This document shows, one piece after another, positions 11,201 to 22,296 of a stretch of 64,000 nucleotides of DNA; within the stretch, counting starts at the first letter, position 1; each line of letters begins with the position of its first letter. The position numbers and the translations under genes were made by a program. A model generated the notes under the pieces. The model searched no databases, had not been told where the DNA came from, and saw only the letters and a program-made list of their open reading frames with translations. Source of the DNA: Oscheius dolichura (lineage: Eukaryota > Nematoda > Chromadorea > Rhabditida > Rhabditidae); NCBI GenBank assembly GCA_932521035.1, contig OW051497.1, positions 682,001 to 746,000 of the forward strand, given 5' to 3'.

Positions 11201-12250
11201 GATCCAGAAAATCGAAGCCAAGAATCTTTTCTCCGCCGCTCCAGTTTTTATGGTGTGATTTAGCATAATTTCCCCACTTCATTGGTTCTAGCCCCAAAAG
11301 ATTTTGCCTAAGTGAATTTTATCGGAGGGAGGGAGGGGGTACCGCGACTACCTTGTGGTCTCCCCGAGGATGTTTATGCATGCAATGCGTGTGTTCTTCG
11401 GAATCCAGGGAGCCCTTCTCCAAATTGGGACGAAGGCGTTGCCAAAAGCCTTCTTTCTCTGTTTGCCATTTTGCTCTTTGTACTTCTCAATCCGAGTTAA
11501 AAACCTCCCGGAGGCCAATTGTGTTCCGTCTCTCGGTCTCTGTTGTCCACCACCATTCCGTGCGATTTCTTTCCCTTCCACTTGTTTTCGCAGCTACCCT
11601 GAATCTTTCATGTGCTTTTCTACAATTCGGCACTAGTCATTTTATTCGAGAAGAACCAGATTTCTCTTCTCCTTGCACTTATTCAGAATCAAATGATCAG
11701 CTGTAAAATGAAGTTCCTCTTCCTTATTAATTGGTTGTGTATCAGATGAGGATGTCAAAAGTATCGCCCTCCCAGCTAATTAGCCAGGAGACGCCGCCAA
11801 AAGGGAATGTGTGATACGGCGGGAGTCTCTGTAGCCCCGGGCTACCACCCCCTTGTCCACCACTTCTTCTTCCTCCAGCCACGTAATATTCAATCTCTGT
11901 CCATCCATGACACAAGATCTCCGCTCAAGAAGCCCTTCCCCTTTTATATGACTAAAGCCTCGAACTTTTTGCTTGTCTTTGGTTTCATCGATGAACCTTA
12001 TCTTTCGGGGTCAACAAGTGTCCTCCCTGCTGATGCTTTCTGATCCAGCCCTCTACGCTTTCGGACCCTTTGAAAGGAATTTAAGAGGGGGCACTTGCTC
12101 CCATTGTCGCTTGGAGGAAGTTCTTGCTTCCCGTTCGCGGGCAACTGCTTCTTCCTTTTTCCTCCTTCTATCTCCTTGAGTAAATGAATATTTTATTCCC
12201 CCTTCTCCTTCAGCCCATAATGTTGTTCTTTTCAGCGAAGAAATAGAGAT
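8203..12250. other. Long stretch with no supported gene
   Basis: Open frames here are short and do not read as protein. Parts are pyrimidine-rich on the plus strand, for example 9270-9460 and 11150-11600. The last kilobase may hold the promoter and 5' exons of the amine receptor that starts at 12251, but I could not find a convincing upstream exon. Confidence 0.5.
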
Positions 12251-13969
12251 ATGGAATTTCCCGTGTCTCTGTGCATGGGAGCAGTGGATCTAATAGTTGT
12301 CTGTGGTAATATTTTCGTCCTCTACGTGCTCATCTCTCAGCCGTCTATGCATACGTCAACAAATTTTCTTGTACTCTCCTTAACTATATCGGATCTTCTT
12401 CTCGGCATGCTCATCCTTCCCTTTGCAATCATTCAGGTTCGTCAACTTGTTCTATTTAATTCCCCCTCCCTAAAATTTGATCCCAAGGTCTAAAAGCAAA
12501 AGATCGTTTTGTTTTGCAGGAGGCTAGGAAAGAATGGCTTTTTGGGGATGTTGGCTGCAGATTATGGCTATCCGTCGACGTTTGGCTCTCAACCGCTTCA
12601 ATCTACAATCTGTTAGCAATTTCTTTTGACCGCTACATGGCCGTGAAGCAGCCAATACGGTACCCATCCATCTCTTCCACAAAGTGAGAAGAAAACGCAT
12701 TTTTTTAAATGCTAATCCAATTTTTAGAGTCACCCGGCTTATGGTAGCAGCAGTTTGGATGTTTTCCCTCCTCCTAGCGTGTATTTTATTCGCACTGGAG
12801 TCAATAAACGCTGAACATAAGAAAGAGTGCACTCCCATGCATTTGCCCGACTCTTATGTTATTTTCTCAGCCACAGCTAGTTTTATTGCACCAGCTGTTA
12901 TCATGGTATGGTTTATAATCTTCTAGACTACAGTAATCTTCTAGGTCCTGTTGAATGTTTCCATATTCTGGACGGTTCTAACGACAAGCAGGTCGAGATG
13001 TGTAAATGTTACGAATGGAGCAACTATGCGGGTTCACAGAGGCCGATTAGATAAAGTAAACCTCCCCCTCGGGAACAAGACTAATTTCCCTTTAGGAGCT
13101 AGAAAGATACGAGGTCAAGAACACGAAGAAGATCTCGGAGGTCTCCCTAAACAAGAGACAATCCCCAGAGGAGCGGATTCGGCCCAAATTGTCTGTTGAG
13201 TCTACGGATTCCCCGATCCGCTCCTTCTTTTCCCATGTTCTTATGGTCTCTCTCATCAGTACCCACCGCCGAGCAGCTGTCGTCTCTCACATTGGGTAAG
13301 TAATTCATGTCTGGAAATCTCGAGTGGGGTGTGTTTTCTTCGAGTATCTATGTCTTCTTCCCATTTTCAGTTACGCAAGAGTTATGCACCGAGAGCATAT
13401 CCTCCGAGAAAGGTATTGCCATATGTGCATGTGTTTTCTCTTTCTGGCGGGTAAAGAACTCAAAATGACTATTTGAACAAGTGTGCCTGCTTTTCGTAAA
13501 TGTTTGACATAAAACTACAGTATCCTTATTGCTACTCAAGGGGGTTTTTGGAGTGTTGCGCTGTGGAATGGGAATGGAGTGCTGCATATCACTCAAGACA
13601 ATGCAAATCCTCTTTTTTAGGGAGAAGCACAGCCGCCTGCGTTTTGCCCGAATCTCGATGAGGACAGAATTAAGGGTGGCGAGAACGACGGGGATTGTTG
13701 TCGCCGCTTTCATCATCTGCTGGTTCCCCTTCCTAACAATCTACGTCCTACAGGTTGTTTAAAAACTATTCCATAAATTACGGTGCCCTCTTCAGGTGCG
13801 CGATCTCTGCCGGGTGCCGAACTGTGTCCCGGAGATGGCATTTACTGTAGCCTTCTGGCTGGGCTACGCTAATTCTGCCATCAATCCACTACTCTATGCT
13901 GCTTTCTCCAGAGATTTCCGAGCAGCTTTCCGAAAAGTGCTACTTATCGGATCTGTAAATTCTAAATAA
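12251..13969 (+). CDS. Class A (rhodopsin-family) biogenic-amine-type GPCR
   Basis: Eight exons: 12251..12436, 12520..12683, 12728..12905, 12945..13055, 13096..13295, 13371..13412, 13621..13753, 13796..13969. They give 395 residues in one frame. TM1 carries the usual GN ([16 protein letters not shown]). TM2 has [20 protein letters not shown]3 has the amine-binding Asp ([15 protein letters not shown]) followed by FDRY, the DRY motif. TM6 has CWFPF and TM7 has NSAINPLLY (NPxxY), then a short tail. The third loop holds about 100 basic and Ser-rich residues. Motifs point to an octopamine, dopamine, tyramine or serotonin receptor; I cannot choose. The frame is open 15 bases upstream to an acceptor (TTTTCAG), so a short extracellular N-terminal exon may be missing. 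Confidence 0.9.
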
Positions 13970-14624
13970 TCGGGTCAATAACGTCTAATCCTTTTTATTC
14001 TTACGGGTCTTTCCTATACTTGTAAATGAATAATTTATTCTTTATTGTCTGTCTTTTCAGCATTCTGAGCTTATGAAATCTGAGACTAGGGGGAATTTCT
14101 TGGTAATCTTGTGTTCAAGATCTTTTGGGGGCGGCCCTTTTTCGGAAAATTTCCTATTTTGAGGAGATTGGAAAGGTGTTTACTCGGAGTAATATTATTT
14201 AATCAACTTCCCTGTTCACAATCTGGTAGGAACTTCTATTTTTATATGAACAAAAGTAATTATCGGCGGCCACCCTCATTGTTCCGGGATGGAAAGCTCC
14301 GCCATACTTGAGGTCGCCTATTTCCGTGTCTTGGCTACTCCAGCGTATTAGACTTCTCCGACCAATTACATCAGACTCAAATAGAAAATAAGGTAATGTT
14401 ATTCATCCGACCAAATAACCGGAACTTTTTGAAACCTGAGAAGGGAATCACGCTATGGTTCAGAGGCCACGCTCCTTGATGTTCTTTGAATAAGGAATTA
14501 GCTACACGCTAGGGAGAGAGCGCTATTAGGGAAGCTAGTCACAAATGAACGATATAAGCTTTATTTCTACTTAGATAAGGAAAAGTAACACAATTGTACA
14601 ATATAAGAGGAAGGTGAGGAAGGA

Positions 14625-15742
14625 TTACGATCCATTCAGATCCTGTTGCATCCTCAAGACCTGGTTGATGATGGTCTGGTAGTAATCCTCCATTGTAGCC
14701 TGATAAAATGGCGGGGTTTCGGGGGAAGCAGAAGCAGAAGCTCGTTTTATAGAATTTACTCCACGATTAACAGCCCTGAGATAAGAGTTTTTAAAGCAGA
14801 TTATACTCTTCCTTACCTATGCTTCCTCTGCTTAGGAGGTTCTGTTTGGGGAGTGGCGGGAACTTCTATTTGAGGAGTGACGGGAACTTCTATTTGAGGA
14901 GTGGCGGAAACTTCTATTTGAGGAGTGGCGGGAACTTCAATCTGAGAAGTGACTGGAACTACTGTAGGTACAGCAGGAACGGCTTTAGAGACCGGCGGAA
15001 ACCCAAAAGGCGCCACTGGAACTTGTACCGGCTGTGGAACATCCAATACAGTAGCCTGGCTCTTCCTTCCAAAACACAGGTCCATCCAAACTGCTTCCTC
15101 TTCGTGATAAGTGTGTTTATCGAGACAAATGACTGCGTCGGTCGCCCCTGGGTGCATCTTCTTCATATGGGCACTGACGTGGGATTTATCGTAATTGGAG
15201 CCGAATTCACAACAGGGACAGAGATACATCTTCTTCATCAAGTGGTCCTTTAAAATGTGGCGGCGAGGTCCTGGAAAGATTCTCTTTTTGTGGACTGGGA
15301 CGATGTTACCTTGGCTTCGACTACCATTAGTAGTCAGACTCGTTTGACATACGTGACAAAAATCGATTTTCTGCCTGTTTCCAGTCACTCTCAGCTTGCT
15401 GACATTTGGATTCCAATTTGGTGGAGCATCCTCTTCTGATTCGCGCTTGACAGGGTTAGGTTCCTTAGTAGAGAACCATATCGGTAGTTGGAACGGCGGC
15501 GCACAGGAAATGGCCGGTTGGGTGTATTGTATGCTCTAAAGACAATTTAAAAAAGGAAGAAGGGAACATTTTACCTGATTTTGATTCAGCAATGGTGTTG
15601 ATTGGATAGAAGGGCTGGCAGATACGTTCTTCACGACTTTTGGCGTAGAGTTGCGGGGACGGGGATTTTTTTTTGTGATCTTCTTGTCGGCGGCGAATAA
15701 ATCGGCAAGAAGGTTTAATGCGAAGGTTGAAGTCTCCATCAT
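14625..15742 (-). CDS. Zinc-finger-like protein with Pro-rich octapeptide repeats, 345 aa
   Basis: Three exons: 15575..15742, 14817..15535 and 14625..14775, in frame throughout. The N-terminus is basic and Ser/Pro-rich. The middle has two Cys pairs, CHVC and CPCC, each followed by His residues (RRHILKDH; SHVSAHMKKMH), which resembles nematode C2H2-type fingers with the signature FGSNYDKS between pairs. The C-terminal half has at least four tandem copies of an octapeptide close to PQIEVPAT. The last exon is short and has Ala/Ser repeats. A nuclear, DNA- or RNA-binding role is an inference from the Cys/His pattern alone. Confidence 0.75.
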
Positions 15743-16254
15743 TTATCTTAAAGAGAATAGGCTATTAGGAGTAGACAGAGCAAATAATCAATTGAAAAGA
15801 GCGGGGCATTCGAAAAGCGCTGCCTGTCCACTGACCCTGGTAGTGACGCGAAGTGCTTTCGCCATAGGGAAGTATACCCTCAGAGAATAGAAAGACTTAA
15901 AGGACCGGGCGATAGTTCTCTTACAGGGGAGCGTGTCAAGCCGATTAATGAGAAGAACCTTTACTCTAACGGTCGATCAGGGATGGAGCTTGCTGAGGAC
16001 TTTATTTTCCAAAGAAAGTCAAACAAATGTCTAACGATATATCGGATCACATAGTGCTGTACAGCGATTTTTTCCCATGATAAATACCAAAAAAAGTCTG
16101 TTGACGGCCAGAGAAGAACACGCTTGGCTACCGACGGCAGAGATACCACGACCAAGAAATACACCAGCTACACTGCTAGAAAGCCCAAAAACAGTTCGTG
16201 AAGAAGTCAATCTTAACCGTTCGCTTGTCTAGAAATGAATACTCACTAATCGTT

Positions 16255-16460
16255 TTACTTCATCCCAGGGCCCTTACAATAGCACATATTATTGAAACAT
16301 ATACCGCCCTTGACCGGAGTTCTTATTCTGCTTCAAAATGACTTACGTAAAGGTAGCAGGTACTTAAAAAACAGATACTAGGAACGCATTCTCCTTCAAC
16401 TGCCTCGAAGAGAGAGAGAGCCAGTAGGACAACCAAGATCATCAGAGTAGTGCTTCTCAT
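16255..16460 (-). CDS. Small secreted six-cysteine peptide (copy P1)
   Basis: Exon 1 is 16347..16460 and exon 2 is 16255..16308, split by a 38-bp intron in phase 0, giving 55 residues. The start is a typical signal peptide (MRSTTLMILVVLLALSLF) ending near VEG. The mature part has six Cys spaced C-x4-C-x4-C-x6-C-x4-C-x-C, with the intron exactly before the Gly-Gly between the third and fourth Cys. The plus-strand copies at 29613, 34539, 38826 and 39527 share this spacing and intron. P1 lacks the YPGGF spacer that three of them have. The GGxC-x4-CxC end resembles CS-alpha-beta or knottin folds, as in defensins and arthropod toxins; function is not shown. Confidence 0.8.
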
Positions 16461-17187
16461 TTTCCTGGAACTCTCTGGTTGGTTTACAGTATAAAAATAT
16501 CCGGCCAAGGGGTTATCTAGGGGTTTATTTTTGTTTTATATTCTTTTCTACGTAAATTTCTTTCTGTTCAGACCGTATTTGCCACATCAAGATTGATCTC
16601 CAGCAACTTTCGGGGTTTCTGTCTTTCGCGCATTCAATGTATTCGCAATGTATTGTGCAATTGTCAAGAACTAACTGCTTCTTCTAAAAAAATGCGGGTA
16701 TTCACAGAGCGTCATATTCTCGATTCGGTTCTTTATGAATATTTAACAACAAACAAGTCGAAATGTTAGAAACGCAGGTGTTTTGAAATTACTCACAGCT
16801 ACTGTAAGTGCGAAAAAGCCAAAAGATTAAGACCGCGGTCGCTTTGCAGTACTGCATGTAGATAATAAAGTGAACAAACTTCTGAAGATATGAAGGTTGG
16901 CGGATACTCTTATTGGACTTCTTCGGTTTTATACAGCTCCTGCGTGTCGACGTAGGGCATTAAACGTATCCAATATCTGCCTTTAATGGCCGTGTTCTTC
17001 ACACGGTCTTTGGCTTGGAAGATTTACTTTTTTGACAAATCGTGATCTAGGCAATTGGTGAAGGAAGATGAAGGCATAGCCATTCAACAAACAACAGGAT
17101 ACAGTTCGTCTTCTACACTTCTAAACTGGATCCTGAAACGAAAGCAATCTCTCGATTATTGAGAAATACGGTAGACTTAGGGGATCC

Positions 17188-17424
17188 TTAAAGGTAGTAC
17201 GGTGAACTAGGAGCAGTTTCTCCCCTTACCTCCAAGGCAGTCCCTTTTTTTCTCTCTAATTTCCTCATTTTCAACACCCCTCTTTTTACTGCCATCTCAC
17301 GGTTTTTCGCTCTCTTTTCTAGAAACGGAAACTTTCGAGCCATAGGACAAAGGGAATCGTAAAAATTTAACAAATCTTTTATTCTACGGAAAGCATTCGG
17401 TATCCTATGAGAGGAATTCTTCAC
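17188..17424 (-). CDS. Possible basic exon, low support
   Basis: The minus frame from about 17424 down to a donor (CTTGGAG then GTAAGG near 17230) is Lys/Arg-rich (RRIKDLLNFYDS, EKRAKNREMAVKRGVL). It could be an exon of an unknown gene downstream of the frameshifted one. No second exon was found. Confidence 0.25.
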   Translation of the reverse strand: MKNSSHRIPNAFRRIKDLLNFYDSLCPMARKFPFLEKRAKNREMAVKRGVLKMRKLERKKGTALEVRGETAPSSPYYL

Positions 17425-17638
17425 GGACGGATAGTTGGTGTGGCGGGTGAGTTGGCTCGTAGAGGGGAACAGAGTACCAGTATCTCTCTTTAGTTAGAAT
17501 TCTCTTGAGAGCGTAGGGGCAGTACTTTTCCAAATATTCCTGCCCCCAACTTATACAACAAGGTGAGAAGTCTTACATGGATGTAACTATGTTTGCCAGC
17601 AATTGCATTTCATTGTCGAGATAGTTCTCCATCTCTAG

Positions 17639-18093
17639 TCAGTTCTCCATTGTTTGGAAAGCCATCATGATGTGATGCGCGCTGCCCATGAGGTTTAAAA
17701 GTTGGATAGCGCGCCTAACCTGAAATTAGAATATCAGGGGCGTTCCTATTCGTACCTCAGTTATGTATCCGTCAGTAAAATTAAAAATCTCAGCCAGCGT
17801 AGATATAAGTTGTTCTTTTCTTTTGTATTTCTTGAATAAATTGTCTTTGAAACGGGAGAAGTATGTTGGATCCAAGTCGTCAAAAACAGAAGTATTGAGA
17901 AACAGTTCAGCCAGGTTTTTTCATAACCAGTTGAAAGTATAAGAAATTCCTCCGCTTTGTTCATTTGATCCAGCGATAGCCGTAACTGGTTATGAGAGGA
18001 ATACACTCGAACACTTCTCGACCAAGACTCGCACCACCAGTCCAAGTGCATGGTTTTGAAGTATTCAATTTCGGAGTCTAGCAGGGAGAGGTC
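17639..18093 (-). pseudogene. Unrecognised gene with an apparent one-base frameshift
   Basis: Two exons, 17756..18093 and 17639..17719, lie around a 36-bp intron. The first part reads DLSLLDSEIEYFKTMHLDWW and continues in one frame to about 17920. After the run of six T at 17916..17921 the protein-like frame shifts by one base (then NLAELFLNTSVFDDLDPTYF) and runs through the intron to a stop at 17639. The unshifted frame reads poorly. So the copy is frameshifted, or a base is missing from the homopolymer in the assembly. The 5' end was not found. No family recognised. Confidence 0.5.
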
Positions 18094-18396
18094 CTTAGAA
18101 TAGAGGAAAAAACAAAGGCAAAACCGGCTTCATGCTTTCGCCATGTGCAGAATGGTGCCTGTTCCCGTTGAATATAGGATATAGGACGGTTGCTCCCGTA
18201 ATAGACTACGCAAAGATCATCCCTTCCAATTTAATTGGCCACCCGTTGAGCCGCGATCTTTAGTTACTGAAACGCAACATTGGAGAGCACACGACTACAC
18301 AGATTTTTAGTCTCTCTTGCTAACAAATCAAAACATAGACGCCTTACAATGCCACCTAAAACCATAGTTCGAGGAAATGAGGCCACTTGGCCCCCG

Positions 18397-18420
18397 ATAA
18401 TTAACACCTGCAGAAGAGAA
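18397..18420. promoter_or_regulatory. E-box block upstream of receptor R1
   Basis: AATTAACACCTGCAGAAGAG contains the E-box CACCTG. Close variants occur at 20149-20172, 24465-24490, 30646-30669 and 35661-35688, each upstream of a receptor gene. E-boxes upstream of chemoreceptor genes are known in C. elegans; use here is inferred. Confidence 0.45.
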
Positions 18421-18773
18421 ATGGCTGTATTTTGGTTTTCTTGTCAACAGAGGAAATTGCTTGATATCCGATGGGTTCCGAGAGCTGATTCGTCATCTGC
18501 ACTGCAGAAGAACGCACATAAATCTAGGGAAACCAAGCCTGTAAAGCAGGTTTGCCTCCCCCGCTTTACTTTATCAACTTCCGGGGTTTTATCCAATCAT
18601 GGAAACTATTCACCGAGCAGTCAGAATAGGATCGGGCATTATTTTTACCTTTGAGAAAATGGACAGCAGGCCATTCAATCTTCGGGAGCTTATTAGAGGA
18701 AATATTGAAATAAAGCGGCGTTGCTCTAGGCGCTTCTACCGTAAGCAAGGAAGCGCCCTTAAAATGTCCTATT

Positions 18774-18858
18774 GACGATACCGCAGAATAACTTTTATTT
18801 TTAAATGAATTAATTATGATGATCTATACATTTTATTCAGAAAACTCCGCCTCGTCGG
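18774..18858 (+). promoter_or_regulatory. Conserved proximal promoter block of R1
   Basis: The block starts near GACGATACCGCAGAATAACT, passes an AT-rich ATTAAT segment and ends in ACTCCGCCTCGTCGG, 34 bases before the R1 start codon. Matching blocks precede R2, R4, R5 and R6 with the same order and nearly the same distance to the ATG. Confidence 0.6.
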
Positions 18859-18892
18859 TAATAGGTTCGCTTAGCCGGTGTCATTCGCTGTC

Positions 18893-20068
18893 ATGAACGC
18901 CTCCACGACGACGGCAAAGGCTCCTGTTCGTCCTTCATTCGATGAGATTATATGTAATCAAGTAGCTGCTCAAATCCCTAACACTGTTTATAAATACATA
19001 AGTAGTGTTGCCCTTCCGCTACACATCCTCGTCGTCTCCTTGCTCTTTTTAAGAGTTTTCAAGCGTCGCTTCTACCATTACCTTATAATGGCTCAATGTG
19101 TCACTGACATAATCCAAGTCACTTTCCTCGTTGTTACCCATTCCGTATGTTTTAATCCTAGGAAAGAGTATTATGTAATCTTATAGCTCTGCATCGTGTT
19201 TAAAAAGTTGGTAACTAATTATACCTTTGGGTTAGCTCCTCCGATTCAATGGGTTTTAACCGTTTACCTCATGGCTTATTGGAAAATGACGATCCGACCG
19301 TGAGTGCTCTTTTTTCAGTAGCAATAAGATTTCAGACAACGACTGCTTGACATATTTCTGTGTGGAATATCAGCTATATCTACTCTAGGAATTGTAGCAG
19401 ACCGACTGTATAGGCTCTACAATGACCAGAACCAGCCATCGGTTTGTATTTCATCATTTCCTCCTTAACGATGTAACCAGGAATTGGTGCTAATATTTAT
19501 TGGAGCAAACATCTCTGCGAACGCTGTGCTGTCAGCCGCATGCTTCATAATATTTCTAATGGTGATGAGAATGGATGTCTCCTACTTCAGCGAGGTCACT
19601 ATAAAAGGGCAGAAGAAAATGACAACGGCTTTGTTCCTTCAGGTAAGGATAGGTGCAAGGGATACGGTATCCTTTTCCAGCTTATTTGTATGCTCGTAAC
19701 AAACATATTTGACATTTTCGGATCATATATGAACTACAGAAGTACGATGGATCCATTTGTATTCGAATTAAATATAAAGGCGACAAATGTCACTGACCCG
19801 GTCCTAATTCAACAGTACCAACAAGAGCTCTTGGATTATTTGGGGCCTATTGAAGCTGTTCTCACCACGATAGATTTGGTAGACAATAACAGGATCATCG
19901 GAAATTCTTATTTTACAGATTAGCACAGTTTGGCTAACATATCTGCCCTTTATCCGTGCCGTTCTCATCATTTGGGCCATCAGACCTTTGCTACAGAAGA
20001 CGAAAGTCATTATGATTAGTCATTCAACAACAGAAGCAATATCCGGTCATCCGAAATCTTTCTTATAA
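18893..20068 (+). CDS. 7TM chemoreceptor-like protein R1, 326 aa
   Basis: Six exons: 18893..19144, 19187..19299, 19336..19441, 19481..19642, 19681..19878, 19919..20068. A short polar N-terminus with N-x-S/T sites is followed by seven hydrophobic segments. Family marks are KRRFYHYLIMAQ after TM1, YWKMTIRP after TM3, QRLLDIFL opening TM4, RMDVSYFSEVTIKGQKKMTT in the loop after TM5, and a 45-residue loop between TM6 and TM7 with an N-V-T site. The tail has SHSTTE. There is no DRY or NPxxY, so it is not rhodopsin-like. It resembles nematode serpentine chemoreceptors in size and topology, but I cannot place it in a named sr family. Intact, first of six tandem copies. Confidence 0.85.
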
Positions 20069-20587
20069 ATTTTGAATCTTGTATCACCTGTTTTTTGCTC
20101 GCATTTTTTCAGAGAACCAAGACTGGAGATCAACCCCATGTGGGCAAAATAATTAGCACCTGTAGAAGAGAACGGGGAGTTATTCTGGTGAATAACGGCG
20201 CCTTTCTCCTCGACCGAGGAAATTGCTCGATATCCGATGGATTCCGAGATGCGTCATGCGAAAAGTAAAAATCTCCAGAGTTACGGTAGTGGATAAAAGA
20301 AATAGCCGGCAAGGGAGAATTCTTGAATAATCCCTTTCCTGATATTCGTAAATGACTATTAAGAGGTTCTATGGTACTCTTTGTGGGTCAGTGGGTGGGT
20401 GAGATTAATTTGCCCGCGACGCGATGTCTCGAGATCCGATGGTTTCCCGTCTCGGCATGTCTGGAGCCATCTATTGGTAAACAAAGAAACCTGTGCCTTA
20501 CGTGGCATGTCAAAAGTTTTAATGAGTTATTCTCGCAATGAATTACTTATAACTTATAACATGTTAATCTATTCCACCGATCCACGT

Positions 20588-20604
20588 AAGCTTCGCCTCG
20601 TCGG
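20588..20604 (+). promoter_or_regulatory. Conserved CCGCCTC-type promoter motif of R2
   Basis: TAAGCTTCGCCTCGTCGG ends 34 bases before the R2 ATG. It matches AAGCTCCGCCTCRTCGG of its neighbours with one change, and follows the AT-rich segment seen in the other copies. Confidence 0.6.
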
Positions 20605-20637
20605 CTGCAAGTTCTCCAGTTGGTGCTAATCGCTGTC

Positions 20638-21957
20638 ATGGACGTCTCCACTACAACCGTTCGCCCTCTAACACAGGAGGAATTCATTTGTGGCCAAGTG
20701 GCTGCAGCAGTCTTGGACAATGCATATAAATTTATCAGCATCGCTACAGCCCTTCCGCTTCATATCGCCATTGTCTTCCTGCTCTTCTTGCGGGTCACCA
20801 AGCGCCGGTTTTACCATTACTTCATATTCATTGAATGTGGTACTGATATAGTCGCCCTCGTTTGCGTTCTAGTAACTCATTCTGTAAGTGTTGATTGGCG
20901 AAAAACAAGAAAGCTTCTTTTACAGCTTTGTGTAGTTTTTAGAAAGTTGATAATGAATTATGTAACCTACGTGGCCCCTCCAATTCAACTAATTTTAAGT
21001 GTCTACCTGATGGTCTACTGGAAAACAACAATCCGACCGTAAGCTCATTTCCTCTTGCCTCCGTGGAGGTTTACTTCATTCCGTTCCATTCAAACGACGG
21101 ATTTTCGTTCCTGGCACTTTTCGAAACTTGATAATCAGAGACGTTTGTTCGCGAATTGATCCTACCGCGCCACCCATTCTATTGGGAGCAAACTATAAAA
21201 CACACATTTCCAGGCAACGACTACTTGATATATTCCTGTGTATAATAGCCGCAACATCTACAGTAGAGAATATAGGAAGTAAACTGTATGCACAGTACAA
21301 TCAACAGCCGAATGTTTGTTCTTATTAATACGATCTTTCTAACAGCTTGACCAGGACATTGTTTTCATGTTTATCATAGCCAACACTTGTGCAAATCTTG
21401 CCCTGGGCGCAAGTTGTTTTGTCGTATTTTTCCTGGTCTTGAGGATGGATATGTCTCGATTCAGTGAGGTTACAGTGAGAGGACAGCGGAAAATGGCAAC
21501 GGCTTTGTGTCTTCAGGTGTGGCGACGGCATTCAAAGACAAACCGCCGGATATCTTTTAGCTTATTTTTATCCTCATAACGAACGTGTTTGATGCTATCG
21601 AATCTTACATCAACTATAGAAACACGATGGATCCATTTGTATTCCAAGCAAATGTAAAGGCTACCAATGTTACTGATCTGGTTCTAATTCGGCAGTATCA
21701 AAAAGAGCTCATGGATTATTTAGGACCTTCACAAGCTGTGAAAGAAACGATATCCGTAGTGAGTTATAGTAAAAATAGCTCTGACCGAAAAATTTTAGAT
21801 TAGCTCAATCTGGTCAGCTCTTCTGCCACTACTCCGTGGTGTTCTCATCTGTTGGGCCATTAGACCTCTCCTACAGAAAACAAAAGTGGTTATCATTAAT
21901 CTTTCTACAACAGAAGTTGCGCCAGCTCAAAATCTTTCCCACTCAAAATCTTTCTAA
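20638..21957 (+). CDS. 7TM chemoreceptor-like protein R2, 325 aa
   Basis: Exons: 20638..20883, 20926..21038, 21214..21313, 21355..21516, 21561..21758, 21799..21957. The exon plan matches R1, with internal exons of 113, 162 and 198 bp conserved. It keeps KRRFYHYFIFIE, YWKTTIRP, QRLLDIFL and RMDMSRFSEVTVRGQRKM. TM2 differs from R1 most strongly (ECGTDIVALVCVLV). The TM6-TM7 loop keeps the N-V-T site in NVKATNVTD. The C-tail is the longest of the six and ends NLSHSKSF. No stop, frameshift or lost splice site was seen, so it should be functional. Confidence 0.85.
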
Positions 21958-22296
21958 TAAACCCTTATTACTTCTATTCATTTGAAAAAACTGTTCTTTT
22001 CTGTGAATTCTATTGGATTACGGTATGACTCACGCGCCATTTAGTTCCCTGTTATTCGCGATCCGAGTGGGATCTGTTTCAATGAAAAAGGGATTTGGAT
22101 TTACTGTTACCAGAAGATCGGCGCAGCCAATTTACTCGACTATTCGGACTGGGCACGTGTTCCATTAACCTGATGTGTGTTCGGAAAAGGGTGATGTGAC
22201 TTTAAATATTTTCCTGCCCCGCCCACGTGATCCGAAATCTAACCAAGTCCCGCCTCCAACACACAGTAAACTTCTGTATCTGGGTTCACCCGAAGC

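Noticed and set aside
11353-11706. 117-codon plus-strand open frame upstream of the amine receptor
   Set aside because: Pyrimidine-rich, no signal peptide or family likeness, and overlapping open frames in another phase.
12524-12838. 104-codon minus-strand open frame
   Set aside because: Antisense to exons 2 and 3 of the amine receptor.
18280-18654. 124-codon plus-strand open frame
   Set aside because: It spans the E-box block shared with other receptor upstream regions; similarity there is non-coding and the frame is not kept in the other copies.
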